This document shows, in pieces, positions 6,304-15,219 of a stretch of DNA of 64,000 nucleotides (the stretch's first letter is position 1; each line of letters begins with the position of its first letter). The DNA lies in assembly GCA_036380875.1 (NCBI GenBank), contig DASVDX010000041.1, forward strand, positions 113,089-177,088, in the 5' to 3' direction. The notes under the pieces are model-generated. The model was not told the DNA's origin, ran no database searches, and saw nothing but the letters and a program-made list of their open reading frames with translations. This stretch comes from ZC4RG17 sp036380875 (GTDB lineage: Bacteria; Actinomycetota; Acidimicrobiia; Spongiisociales; ZC4RG35). Both the position numbers and the translations under genes were made by a program.

Positions 6304-7725
6304 CTAGATGTCGTAGTAGAGGACGAACTCGTACGGGTGGGGCCGCAGCCGGAGCGCGTCGACCTCGTGCTCCCGCTTGTAGTCGATCCACGTCTCGACC
6401 AGGCCTTCGGTGAACACCCCGCCCTCGAGTAGGAACTCGTGGTCTTCCTCCAGAGCATCCAGCGCCTCGCTGAGGCTGGACGGCACCGCCGGCAGATTGG
6501 CCAGCTCCTCGGGCGGCAGGTCGTAGATGTCCTTGTCCACCGGATCGGGCGGCTCGATCTTGTTCACGATGCCGTCGATGCCCGCCATCAGCATCGCCGA
6601 GAAGGCGAGGTACGGGTTGCAGGACGGGTCGGGGCAGCGGAACTCGAGCCGCTTGGCGGCCGGGCTCTGCGAGTACGTCGGGATCCGGATGGCCGCCGAC
6701 CGGTTGCGGTTCGAGTAGACCAGGTTCACCGGCGCCTCGTAACCCGGGACCAGCCGGTGGTACGAGTTGGTCGTCGGAGCGGCGAACGCCAGGACCGCTG
6801 GGGCGTGAGTGAGCAGCCCTCCGATGTACCAGCGGGCGATGTCCGACAGGCCCGCGTAGCCGGACTCGTCGTAGAACAGCGGCTCGTCACCGTTCCACAG
6901 CGACTGGTGGGTGTGCATGCCGGAACCGTTGTCCTCGAAGATCGGCTTGGGCATGAACGTGACGGTCTTGCCCGCCTGCCAGGCGACCGACTTGACGATG
7001 TACTTGTAGAGCGTGACCTTGTCGGCCATCCGCAGCAGAGTGTCGAACTTGATGTCGATCTCTGCCTGTCCGGCGGTGCCTACCTCGTGGTGCTGGACCT
7101 CGATGTCGATGCCTGCCTGGATGAGCCGGCGGGTCATCTCCGACCGCAGGTCCTGGTAGTGGTCCGTCGGCGGTACGGGGAAGTAGCCCTCCTTGTAGCG
7201 GGGCTTGTAGGCGAGGTTGTGGCCGTCCTCCTCGGCGCCGGAGTTCCAGGCGCCTTCGATCGAGTCGACGAAATAGAAGGCGGAGTGCTGGTTCTGGGCG
7301 AATCGGGCGGAGTCGAAGATGTAGAACTCCGCCTCGGGCCCCCAGTAGGAGGTGTCGGCGATGCCGGTAGACCTCAGGTAGTCCTCGGCCTTCTTCGCCA
7401 CGTAGCGGGGGTCGCGCTCGTAGGGCTCCTTCGTGATCGGGTCGTGGACGAAGCAGTAGAGGAGAAGCGTCTTGTGCTGGCGGAACGGATCCTCGACCGC
7501 GGAGGTCGGGTCGGGGATCAGGATCATGTCCGATTCCTGGATCTGCTGGAAACCCCGGATCGAAGAGCCGTCGAAACCGAACCCATCCTCGAAGGCGTCG
7601 ACTGTCAGATACGACGACGGGATGGTGAAGTGCTGGACCTGGCCCGGCAGGTCGCAGAACCGTAGGTCGACGAACTCGAAACCCTCGTCGGCGACCTTCT
7701 TCAGGACTTCCTGCGGTGTGGACAT
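6304..7725 (-). CDS. glnA: Glutamine synthetase type I
   Basis: A 473-residue cytosolic GSI that makes glutamine from glutamate, ammonia and ATP. Signature stretches are GFGFDGSSIRGF near residue 50, WGPEAEFYIFD, the metal and ammonia-site region EVGTAGQAEIDIKF, the flexible-loop and ATP region MPKPIFEDNGSGMH, and the C-terminal NRSAAIRIP. DKDIYDLPPEE near residue 400 keeps the tyrosine adenylylated by GlnE in GSI-beta enzymes, so post-translational control is expected. A GAGAGG site precedes the ATG. The upstream region carries a four-half-site GlnR-type box. Confidence 0.98.
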   Translation of the reverse strand: MSTPQEVLKKVADEGFEFVDLRFCDLPGQVQHFTIPSSYLTVDAFEDGFGFDGSSIRGFQQIQESDMILIPDPTSAVEDPFRQHKTLLLYCFVHDPITKEPYERDPRYVAKKAEDYLRSTGIADTSYWGPEAEFYIFDSARFAQNQHSAFYFVDSIEGAWNSGAEEDGHNLAYKPRYKEGYFPVPPTDHYQDLRSEMTRRLIQAGIDIEVQHHEVGTAGQAEIDIKFDTLLRMADKVTLYKYIVKSVAWQAGKTVTFMPKPIFEDNGSGMHTHQSLWNGDEPLFYDESGYAGLSDIARWYIGGLLTHAPAVLAFAAPTTNSYHRLVPGYEAPVNLVYSNRNRSAAIRIPTYSQSPAAKRLEFRCPDPSCNPYLAFSAMLMAGIDGIVNKIEPPDPVDKDIYDLPPEELANLPAVPSSLSEALDALEEDHEFLLEGGVFTEGLVETWIDYKREHEVDALRLRPHPYEFVLYYDI

Positions 7726-7768
7726 GTGTTTCCTCTCTGGAGCGTTGGCGGCATTGAACAGGTGATCG

Positions 7769-7806
7769 GTTACTCGCCGGTTGAGCGATTGTTACGGCTG
7801 TGTTTC
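7769..7806 (-). promoter_or_regulatory. GlnR-type operator upstream of glnA
   Basis: Read on the minus strand, four 5-bp half-sites follow with exactly 6-bp gaps: GAAAC (7806-7802), GTAAC (7795-7791), TCAAC (7784-7780) and GTAAC (7773-7769). This 11-bp phasing and the GTAAC/GAAAC pair match the known actinobacterial GlnR box. It ends 43 nt before the glnA start codon, a fitting place for nitrogen-responsive activation. Confidence 0.8.
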
Positions 7807-7865
7807 GGATCACCGGCATCGTGGTCGTTGCCACAGATGGAAGTGACAGCTCGGGGAGCGGCTTC

Positions 7866-8984
7866 CTACTGACTGCTGTTGTCTTCAGTGACTTCGAACC
7901 GGGTGGCCGCCACCACCTCCCCGTTGATCATCAGTTCCACGCGGTGGGCCCCCGGATAGGGCGTGCGAGTGGTGTGGTGGGCAACCGAAACGGTCTTCTT
8001 CACCTCGATCCGGCCGCCCGGCCCGACTTCGGCCTCCTTCCCCTTGAAGACTTTGGGGGACGACCCGCTCCGCCTGACGAAGTGAACTCGGAAGTCGACC
8101 AGGGCCGCACGCGGCGAGGAGGCACGATTGGTGAGCAGCGCTCGCACCGTCGTTTTGCCTCCGACCGGCACCTCGGCGGGAGCGACGACGAACTCCTCGA
8201 CCTCGATGCCGTCGCGGGTCGTATAACACAACGCCGCCAGGGCACGTTCGTGGCCCTGTTTGACCAATGTCCTGAGGCCATGACGGACGAGCCTCCTCCG
8301 ATCGGGTTCGTCGAGCCATCGGCGGGCGATGTCGACCACGAGATCGGGGTGGTCCTTCGAGATGTCGTTCAGGTTGTTGGCGACCGAGCGCCGCACGTAT
8401 TCGGCGGGGTCGTCTTTGAGACGTTCGAGCAAGTCGACCACCGGGGACGGGTCCTCGATGAACCGTTGCAGCCGCGGTGCCCAAGGCAACCGCGGCCGGG
8501 TTCCCTCGGAGACCAGACGACGGACGTGCATGTCGGGGTCGACGGTCCATTCGCGGAGCCGGCCCAGCGTTCGTTCTGTGTGGGCTTCGAGGAATGCCCT
8601 GATGCTGAACTCGGCAGTGAAGCGACGGGTGACTTCGTACTGGAAGCTCATTGCCTCCTCGAAGTGGTCGAGCCCATGAGCGGCCACGAAGTAGACGTGA
8701 GGGAGGTACACGAACGATGCCATTCCTTCGGCCTCCCGGTCACCCAGCGGCGGGCCCAACGATGCCTCGAGGATTCCCAGCGCCTCGGCCCGGTCGGATG
8801 GGAGCGTGGCAGCCAATGCGGCGGCGATGTGGCGCGCCCGTCCCGTCAACTCCAGGTCGAGGAACTCGTCGCTGGCCATCGCAACGAACTCCCGGCGCGG
8901 GAACGCGGGGTGGACGGCGGCGATGTCCCCCGCGATCCGCTCGATCACCTCCAGCCCGAACGAGTTCTTCAGCGGCTCTGCCAC
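7866..8984 (-). CDS. AlkC-type DNA alkylation-repair glycosylase with C-terminal Ig-like domain
   Basis: A 372-residue protein. Residues about 1-245 are HEAT-like helical repeats with the AlkC signatures VRRLVSEGTRPRLPW and YVRRSVANNLNDISKDHP. AlkC enzymes excise N3-methyladenine and N3-methylcytosine without base flipping. Residues about 255-370 form a beta-rich Ig-like domain (VGGKTTVRALLTN ... PYPGAHRVELMINGE), as in the AlkC subgroup that needs this domain for DNA binding. A TAGGAT hexamer at 8997-8992 overlaps the ATG at 8993, so I place the start at GTG 8984, 7 nt after it. It is a single gene downstream of the DinB/MDMPI-like gene on the same strand. Confidence 0.88.
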   Translation of the reverse strand: MAEPLKNSFGLEVIERIAGDIAAVHPAFPRREFVAMASDEFLDLELTGRARHIAAALAATLPSDRAEALGILEASLGPPLGDREAEGMASFVYLPHVYFVAAHGLDHFEEAMSFQYEVTRRFTAEFSIRAFLEAHTERTLGRLREWTVDPDMHVRRLVSEGTRPRLPWAPRLQRFIEDPSPVVDLLERLKDDPAEYVRRSVANNLNDISKDHPDLVVDIARRWLDEPDRRRLVRHGLRTLVKQGHERALAALCYTTRDGIEVEEFVVAPAEVPVGGKTTVRALLTNRASSPRAALVDFRVHFVRRSGSSPKVFKGKEAEVGPGGRIEVKKTVSVAHHTTRTPYPGAHRVELMINGEVVAATRFEVTEDNSSQ

Positions 8985-8991
8985 GAGCCGC

Positions 8992-8997
8992 ATCCTA
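8992..8997 (-). promoter_or_regulatory. -10 element of the alkC-like gene (leaderless)
   Basis: TAGGAT on the minus strand, 7 nt before GTG 8984. It overlaps an alternative ATG (8993-8991), arguing against that start. Confidence 0.55.
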
Positions 8998-9005
8998 CGT
9001 TTCAG

Positions 9006-9596
9006 CTACGACGCCGCCTGGGCCGGCGGCTGCCAGTGGGGGTCGCGACCGAGGAACGCCACATAACGCTCGACAACCGTGGCCTCGGGTCCGGTCGGCA
9101 CCACGGGACGGAACTGGCCTTCCCCGTAGCCTCGATACTCCGACGAGATGGTCCTCTCGGCCGCCGCCAACGCCTCCTCGACGATCTCGTCCTCGAACGG
9201 ATACGCCTGGCCGGTGGCCACGGCCAGATCCCAGCCGTGACCCGGGTACTCCATGGCGATCATGTCGCGGATCATGGACCCGGGAATGCGGGCCTGCGAC
9301 ATCAGCAGCTGCCGATCGAGCCCGCCCTCCTCCAAGCCAGACACCGCTGAATGGCCCGCCCGGCGGAAGGCCTCGGCGTGACCCGTCTGCACCCGGTAGT
9401 GGTCCGGGTCACGAGGAGCGTCGGTGTCCCAGGCCGCCGCCTCGAAGATGTGGACCCAGCCGACGAGATGGTCGACGAGGTCTTTCACCGCGAACTCGGA
9501 GCAGGGTGTCGGGTCCTGCCACGAGCCTGGCGGGATACGTTCGATGAGGTGGGCCATGTGATCGATGGAACGATGGAGTTTCTCGAAGTCGGACAT
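9006..9596 (-). CDS. DinB-like / mycothiol-dependent maleylpyruvate isomerase-type protein (TIGR03086-like)
   Basis: A 196-residue four-helix-bundle protein. The TPCSEFAVKDLVDHLVGWVH stretch is the hallmark of the actinobacterial MDMPI/TIGR03086 group, with the His in LVDHLVGW as a metal ligand. A later ALAAAERTISSEYRG segment is typical of the same group. Members may be mycothiol-dependent transferases; the function here is unproven. The start ATG 9596 follows a TAAGTT hexamer by 6 nt (leaderless). Divergent from purA. Confidence 0.78.
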   Translation of the reverse strand: MSDFEKLHRSIDHMAHLIERIPPGSWQDPTPCSEFAVKDLVDHLVGWVHIFEAAAWDTDAPRDPDHYRVQTGHAEAFRRAGHSAVSGLEEGGLDRQLLMSQARIPGSMIRDMIAMEYPGHGWDLAVATGQAYPFEDEIVEEALAAAERTISSEYRGYGEGQFRPVVPTGPEATVVERYVAFLGRDPHWQPPAQAAS

Positions 9597-9602
9597 GCTT
9601 CC

Positions 9603-9608
9603 AACTTA
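9603..9608 (-). promoter_or_regulatory. -10 element of the MDMPI-like gene (leaderless)
   Basis: TAAGTT on the minus strand, 6 nt before ATG 9596. Confidence 0.55.
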
Positions 9609-9673
9609 CGAACTCCCCCACCCGCAGTCTTGAACTAATGCGACAACCCGCGAGAGGCCGCGGCCGGGTCCGC

Positions 9674-9679
9674 TAGCGT
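9674..9679 (+). promoter_or_regulatory. -10 element of purA (leaderless)
   Basis: TAGCGT, 7 nt before the purA ATG at 9687; no ribosome-binding site lies between. Confidence 0.6.
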
Positions 9680-9686
9680 CTCGAAT

Positions 9687-10961
9687 ATGCCCGCCACCAT
9701 CGTGCTCGGGGCCCAATGGGGCGACGAAGGCAAAGGCCGCGTCGTCGACGTGTTCGCCGAGAAGGCCGACTTCGTCGTCCGCTACCAGGGCGGCAACAAC
9801 GCCGGGCACACCATCATCGTCGGCGAGCAGCGACTGGCTCTGTCCTTGATCCCCTCCGGGATCCTGTACCCGAGCTGCATCCCGGTGATCGCTTCGGGGA
9901 CGGTTGTGGACCCCAAGGTCCTGCTGGCGGAGATGGACATGGCCGCCGAGAGGAACCTGGATCCCTCGAGGGTGCGCCTTTCGGCCAACGCCCACCTCAT
10001 CATGCCCTGGCACCGAAAGCTCGACGCGGTCAAGGAGCGCTACCTGGGCCGCAACCAGATCGGCACCACCCGCAAGGGCATCGGCCCCGCCTACACCGAC
10101 AAATACGCCCGTACAGGGATCCGCGTCCAGGACCTGTACGACCCGAAGATCTTCGCCTCCAAGGTGGAGACCGCCCTGGAAGACGTCAACAAGATCCTCC
10201 CTCGGGTCTACAACACCCTGCCCATCTCGGGTGACCAAATCGTCGACGAGTACCTGGGCTACGCCGAGCGCCTCGAGCCGCACGTGACCGACACGTCGTT
10301 GCTCCTGTGGGAAGGCCTCCAGGCGGGCAAGCAGGTGTTGTTCGAGGGCGCCCAGGGAACCCTCCTCGACGTCGACCACGGCACCTATCCGTTCGTCACG
10401 TCCTCCAACCCCACCGCGGGAGGGGCGCTGGTGGGCTCGGGAATCGGGCCCAAGGCGATCGACGAGATCGTCGGTGTGGCCAAGGCATACATATCCCGGG
10501 TCGGAACCGGCCCCTTCCCAACGGAGCTCCACGACGAGATCGGCGACAAGATGATCGAACTGGGCGGCGAGTACGGGACGGTGACGGGGCGCCGTCGCCG
10601 CTGCGGATGGCTCGACCTCGTGGCGTTGCGATACGCCGTGCGGATCAACACCTTCACGCGTCTATTCCTGACCAAGCTGGACATCCTCTCGGCTTTCGAC
10701 ACGATCCGGGTGGCCGTCGCATATCGCTACCAAGGGGAGACGTTCACAGAGTTTCCCCGCCAGCAGCGGGTTCTCTACGAATGCGAGCCCGTGTACGAGG
10801 ACCTTCCCGGCTGGAAGACCGACATCAGCGACGCCCGCAGTTTCGGCGACCTCCCGCCCGAAGCCCGGGCCTACGTCGAGTACATCGAGGAGAACGCCGG
10901 GGTGCCGATCGGGTGGGTCTCGGTCGGGCCGGAGCGTTCCCAGATGATCGAGATCCCATGA
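9687..10961 (+). CDS. purA: Adenylosuccinate synthetase
   Basis: A 424-residue GTP-dependent enzyme that joins IMP and aspartate to give adenylosuccinate, the first step to AMP. The N-terminal GAQWGDEGKGRVVD is the family signature with the catalytic Asp, followed by GGNNAGHTI with the catalytic His. The IMP loop region TTRKGIGPAYTDK and the GTP-site GTVTGRRRRCGWLDL are intact. Length is normal. It starts a leaderless transcript and leads purD, which begins 10 nt after its stop. Confidence 0.98.
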   Translation: MPATIVLGAQWGDEGKGRVVDVFAEKADFVVRYQGGNNAGHTIIVGEQRLALSLIPSGILYPSCIPVIASGTVVDPKVLLAEMDMAAERNLDPSRVRLSANAHLIMPWHRKLDAVKERYLGRNQIGTTRKGIGPAYTDKYARTGIRVQDLYDPKIFASKVETALEDVNKILPRVYNTLPISGDQIVDEYLGYAERLEPHVTDTSLLLWEGLQAGKQVLFEGAQGTLLDVDHGTYPFVTSSNPTAGGALVGSGIGPKAIDEIVGVAKAYISRVGTGPFPTELHDEIGDKMIELGGEYGTVTGRRRRCGWLDLVALRYAVRINTFTRLFLTKLDILSAFDTIRVAVAYRYQGETFTEFPRQQRVLYECEPVYEDLPGWKTDISDARSFGDLPPEARAYVEYIEENAGVPIGWVSVGPERSQMIEIP

Positions 10962-10971
10962 TGTCCCGGCG

Positions 10972-12219
10972 ATGAAAGTCCTGCTCATCGGATCCGGGGG
11001 TCGTGAACACGCCCTGGGCTGGAAGCTCGCCGAGAGCGATCGAGTGACCGAGCTGATGTCGTTGCCCGGCAATCCCGGCCTCGCCGAATTGGGTGCCATC
11101 GTGGAGGGGGTAGACCCCACCGATGTCGGCGCAGTGGCAGCACTGGCGCGGATCTACGCCATCGACCTCGTGGTCGTCGGCCCGGAAGCACCGTTGGCGG
11201 CGGGCGTGGCCGACGCCGTGGCGGCATTGGGCATCCCGGTGTTCGGTCCCAGCCGCTCCGCCGCCCGCCTCGAAGCCTCGAAGTCGTTCGCCAAGGACGT
11301 GATGCAACGTGCGGGGGTGCCCACCGGCGCAACGTGGGTGTTCGACGATCCTCATGCCGCCCACACGCACATCGCCGGCCACCCCGGGCCGTACGTCATC
11401 AAGGCCGACGGTCTGGCCGCCGGAAAGGGCGTGCTCGTCACGGAATCGGCCGACGCCGCCCACGACTGGATCCACCGCTGCTTCGGGGGCGACTTCGGCG
11501 AGGCGGGATCCCGGGTGGTGATCGAGGAGTTCCTCGCCGGCCCGGAGGTCAGCGTCTTCGCCCTGTGCACCGGGACTGAGGCGGTCGCCCTGGCCCCCGC
11601 CCGGGACTACAAGCGCCTGGGTGACGGCGACACCGGCCCCAACACCGGGGGCATGGGGTCCTACTCGCCCGTCGAAGATCTCCCTCCCGGGCTGATCGAC
11701 TCCGTCCTGGACCAGATCGTTCGGCCGACGTTGCGCCAGATGGACGCAGACGGGCACCCCTACACGGGGTTTCTCTATGCCGGCCTCGTGCTCACCGACG
11801 AAGGCCCCAAGGTCCTCGAATTCAACGTCCGCCTCGGCGACCCCGAAACCCAGGTGCTGATGCCTCGCCTGCAATCCGACCTGGTCGATCTGATCGAAAC
11901 GGCCCTCGCCGGAAAGCCCAACGAGCCGCAGTGGAGTGACGAGGCGGCGGTGGAAGTGGTGCTGGCCGCCGAGGGGTACCCGGAGTCTCCCGTGAAGGGA
12001 GCGGTGATCACCGGGCTCGATGCGGTGCCCGAGGGCGTCCTCGTGTTCCACGCCGGAACCAAGCGGGAAGGCAACCGACTCGTCACCGCCGGCGGCAGGG
12101 TGCTCGACCTGGTCGGGCGGGGCGAGACGATCGCCGACGCCCGTGAGGCGGTCTACGCCGCGGTCGACCGCGTCCACTGGCGGGGGATGCAGTACCGAAA
12201 GGACATCGCCGCCGGCTGA
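10972..12219 (+). CDS. purD: Phosphoribosylamine-glycine ligase
   Basis: A 415-residue ATP-grasp enzyme, second step of de novo purine synthesis (phosphoribosylamine + glycine to GAR). The N-terminal LLIGSGGREHALGWKL motif binds the substrate phosphate. The ATP-grasp core shows VIKADGLAAGKGVLV, the DYKRLGDGDTGPNTGGMG signature and EFNVRLGDPETQ with metal-binding Glu/Asn. It follows purA by 10 nt without its own ribosome-binding site and is read as the second gene of a purA-purD operon. A long hairpin lies 14 nt after its stop. Confidence 0.98.
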   Translation: MKVLLIGSGGREHALGWKLAESDRVTELMSLPGNPGLAELGAIVEGVDPTDVGAVAALARIYAIDLVVVGPEAPLAAGVADAVAALGIPVFGPSRSAARLEASKSFAKDVMQRAGVPTGATWVFDDPHAAHTHIAGHPGPYVIKADGLAAGKGVLVTESADAAHDWIHRCFGGDFGEAGSRVVIEEFLAGPEVSVFALCTGTEAVALAPARDYKRLGDGDTGPNTGGMGSYSPVEDLPPGLIDSVLDQIVRPTLRQMDADGHPYTGFLYAGLVLTDEGPKVLEFNVRLGDPETQVLMPRLQSDLVDLIETALAGKPNEPQWSDEAAVEVVLAAEGYPESPVKGAVITGLDAVPEGVLVFHAGTKREGNRLVTAGGRVLDLVGRGETIADAREAVYAAVDRVHWRGMQYRKDIAAG

Positions 12220-12232
12220 GCAGGCCGGAAGC

Positions 12233-12291
12233 GGTAGGGAGCGGCCAAGGCGGAGCGCGCACGCCATCCGCATCGGCCGCCTATCCCTACC
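12233..12291 (+). terminator. Long hairpin after purD
   Basis: GGTAGGGA (12233-12240) plus GCGGCC (12241-12246) pair with GGCCGC (12275-12280) and TCCCTACC (12284-12291): 14 bp with a 3-nt bulge and a 28-nt loop. It is followed by a pyrimidine-rich stretch and probably ends the purAD transcript. The rest of the 12220-12456 gap holds nothing else I can support besides the GNAT promoter. Confidence 0.55.
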
Positions 12292-12442
12292 TGTCCCCTC
12301 CACCCATCTGCCGCCTCTGCATAGACAGGACAGAAGCTAGGCGATGCTGGCGAGCTGCAAGCATATTGCCGCGATTGGGTCCGCGCGTTCGAGGACGGCA
12401 CGGCTGTCCCGATATGTCAGAGCGTGGCTGGGCCCCGCCTCG

Positions 12443-12448
12443 GATAAT
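12443..12448 (+). promoter_or_regulatory. -10 element of the GNAT gene (leaderless)
   Basis: GATAAT, one base from the TATAAT consensus, 8 nt before GTG 12457. Confidence 0.5.
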
Positions 12449-12456
12449 GTCGTCCC

Positions 12457-13317
12457 GTGGAGGTCGTCCGACATACCGACCCGCAGCGGTTCCTGGACCG
12501 AGCCGCCGAGCGACTCGCCGCCGAAGAAGCCCGCCACAATCTGCTCCTCGGCGTCATAGGAAACGCCCTGCGTATCCCCGAGGCCTACTCCCGGATCCAT
12601 CTGTGGACGGTGGAGCACGGGGGACGAGTGTTGGGCACCGCCGTGCTGACCCCGCCCCGCGACCTCGTCCTCGGCGATTTCGACTCCCGCGAGACGGTGG
12701 AGATGCTCGTCTTGTCCATCCGGGTCCTCTTCCGCCGTCTTCCGGGAGTGATCGGCAACCTCCCGGCGGTGGAATGGTTCGTCGGCGAATGGAGCCGCGT
12801 CGCCGGAGCGAATCCGAAGCTACTGATGTCTCAGGGCGTGTTCAGCCTCGAAGAGGTCGCTCGCGTGCCCGTGGCTCGTGGGCGACACCGACCCGCCGTC
12901 CGACACGACCGTCCGCTCCTGCTGCAGTGGATGAGGGATTTCCAGCGAGAAGTGCATCCGGCGGAGACGTACGACGAGGCGCGCATCGCCCGAACCGTGG
13001 ACATGCGACTCGGCGGGGACCCTTCGGCCGCGTTCTGGCTGTGGGAAGACACAGACGTGCCGGTGTCGGCGAGCGGCTATGGAGGGAAGACGCTCAACGG
13101 AATCCGCATCGGCCCGGTCTACACCCCTCCTCAGCACCGGGGTCGCGGATATGCCACGAGCCTGGTAGCAGCCCAGTCGCAATGGCTGCTGGACAGCGGC
13201 TACCGGTTCTGCTTCCTCTACACGGACCTGGCGAACCCCACCTCCAATGCCGTCTACCAGCGGATCGGCTATCGCCAGGTGGCGGAGTCGGCCCAGTACG
13301 CGTTCACCTCCGCCTGA
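12457..13317 (+). CDS. GNAT-family N-acetyltransferase
   Basis: A 286-residue protein with its GNAT fold in the C-terminal half. The acetyl-CoA pyrophosphate loop is PQHRGRGYATSLV (near residue 228), followed by the helix and the FCFLYTDLANPTSNAVYQRIGYRQV ending typical of GNAT enzymes. The N-terminal half is a degenerate second GNAT-like region seen in similar two-part proteins. Substrate unknown. The GTG start follows a GATAAT hexamer by 8 nt and has no ribosome-binding site. It sits alone between purD and purE. Confidence 0.82.
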   Translation: MEVVRHTDPQRFLDRAAERLAAEEARHNLLLGVIGNALRIPEAYSRIHLWTVEHGGRVLGTAVLTPPRDLVLGDFDSRETVEMLVLSIRVLFRRLPGVIGNLPAVEWFVGEWSRVAGANPKLLMSQGVFSLEEVARVPVARGRHRPAVRHDRPLLLQWMRDFQREVHPAETYDEARIARTVDMRLGGDPSAAFWLWEDTDVPVSASGYGGKTLNGIRIGPVYTPPQHRGRGYATSLVAAQSQWLLDSGYRFCFLYTDLANPTSNAVYQRIGYRQVAESAQYAFTSA

Positions 13318-13338
13318 TCTCTCACTTCCGGCGGTTGC

Positions 13339-13344
13339 TAGCGT
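13339..13344 (+). promoter_or_regulatory. -10 element of purE (leaderless)
   Basis: TAGCGT, 8 nt before the purE ATG at 13353, in the 35-nt gap after the GNAT gene. Confidence 0.55.
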
Positions 13345-13352
13345 CACCTCCC

Positions 13353-13817
13353 ATGACACCTCGGGTCGCCATCGTCATGGGAGCTGGATCGGACCGTCCG
13401 GTGATGGAGAAAGCCGCCGAGATGCTCGATCGGTTCGGCGTCGAATACGAGATGCAGGTCCTGTCGGCACACAAGACACCCGACCAGGCGCTCGAGTTCG
13501 CCTCCACCGCCGCCTCCAACGGGTTCGGAGTGATCATCGCCGGCGCCGGCAAGGCCGCCCACCTGGCGGGGGTGATGGCCGCCAAGTCATTGCTCCCGGT
13601 CATCGGCGTGCCGATCTCGGCCTCTCTCGACGGGCTGGACGCCTTGCTCTCGACGGTGCAGATGCCTACTGGAATCCCCGTGGCGACCGTGGCGATCGAC
13701 GCCGCCGCCAACGCCGCCCTCCTCGCTGTGGCGATCCTGGCTGTCGGCGACGAGGCCCTCACCCAGAAGCTCGCCGACTACCGCCGCGAGTTGACCGAGA
13801 AGACTCTCGCCGGCTGA
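13353..13817 (+). CDS. purE: N5-carboxyaminoimidazole ribonucleotide mutase (PurE)
   Basis: A 154-residue PurE that forms CAIR in purine synthesis. Conserved elements are VAIVMGAGSDRPVM, the SAHKTP motif with the catalytic His, GVIIAGAGKAAHLAGV and the VQMPTGIPVATVAI stretch. The overall pattern is class I, which works with PurK, but no purK is in this window. A Lys in GAGKAAHL replaces the usual Gly, a variant I would not overinterpret. Leaderless start at ATG 13353. Confidence 0.95.
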   Translation: MTPRVAIVMGAGSDRPVMEKAAEMLDRFGVEYEMQVLSAHKTPDQALEFASTAASNGFGVIIAGAGKAAHLAGVMAAKSLLPVIGVPISASLDGLDALLSTVQMPTGIPVATVAIDAAANAALLAVAILAVGDEALTQKLADYRRELTEKTLAG

Positions 13818-13847
13818 CCCCCGGAGCGGTGGTCGAAGCGTCACCGG

Positions 13848-13853
13848 TAGCAT
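13848..13853 (+). promoter_or_regulatory. -10 element of the acyl-CoA dehydrogenase gene
   Basis: TAGCAT, 10 nt before ATG 13864. The second half of this hexamer contains an alternative ATG (13852), which I reject as the start for that reason. Confidence 0.5.
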
Positions 13854-13863
13854 GGTTGCATCC

Positions 13864-15048
<1,185 letters not shown>

Positions 15049-15166
15049 GCCCGAAGGCGCAGGACAGAAAACCGCGCGGCGGAAGCCGACGCGATCCGCC
15101 CACGATCCCGGTGCTTTGACAGGCGCGACCCGCGTATCGCACCAGTACGCCGACGCGCGGGGGGTA

Positions 15167-15200
15167 TGGGGGGTCGCCCCCCACCCGAGCGCAGCTCGGG
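15167..15200. terminator. Twin hairpins between convergent genes
   Basis: Two perfect 7-bp hairpins abut: TGGGGGG-TCG-CCCCCCA (15167-15183) and CCCGAGC-GCA-GCTCGGG (15184-15200). They lie between the stops of the acyl-CoA dehydrogenase and YcaQ-like genes and could terminate both. Confidence 0.65.
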
Positions 15201-15219
15201 AAATCAACACTGTCGGCAG

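Noticed and set aside
12344..12559. 71-codon frame between purD and the GNAT gene
   Set aside because: It overlaps the first 100 bases of the GNAT gene in another frame, has a composition rich in Ser, Pro and Arg typical of shadow frames, and has no ribosome-binding site or well-placed -10.
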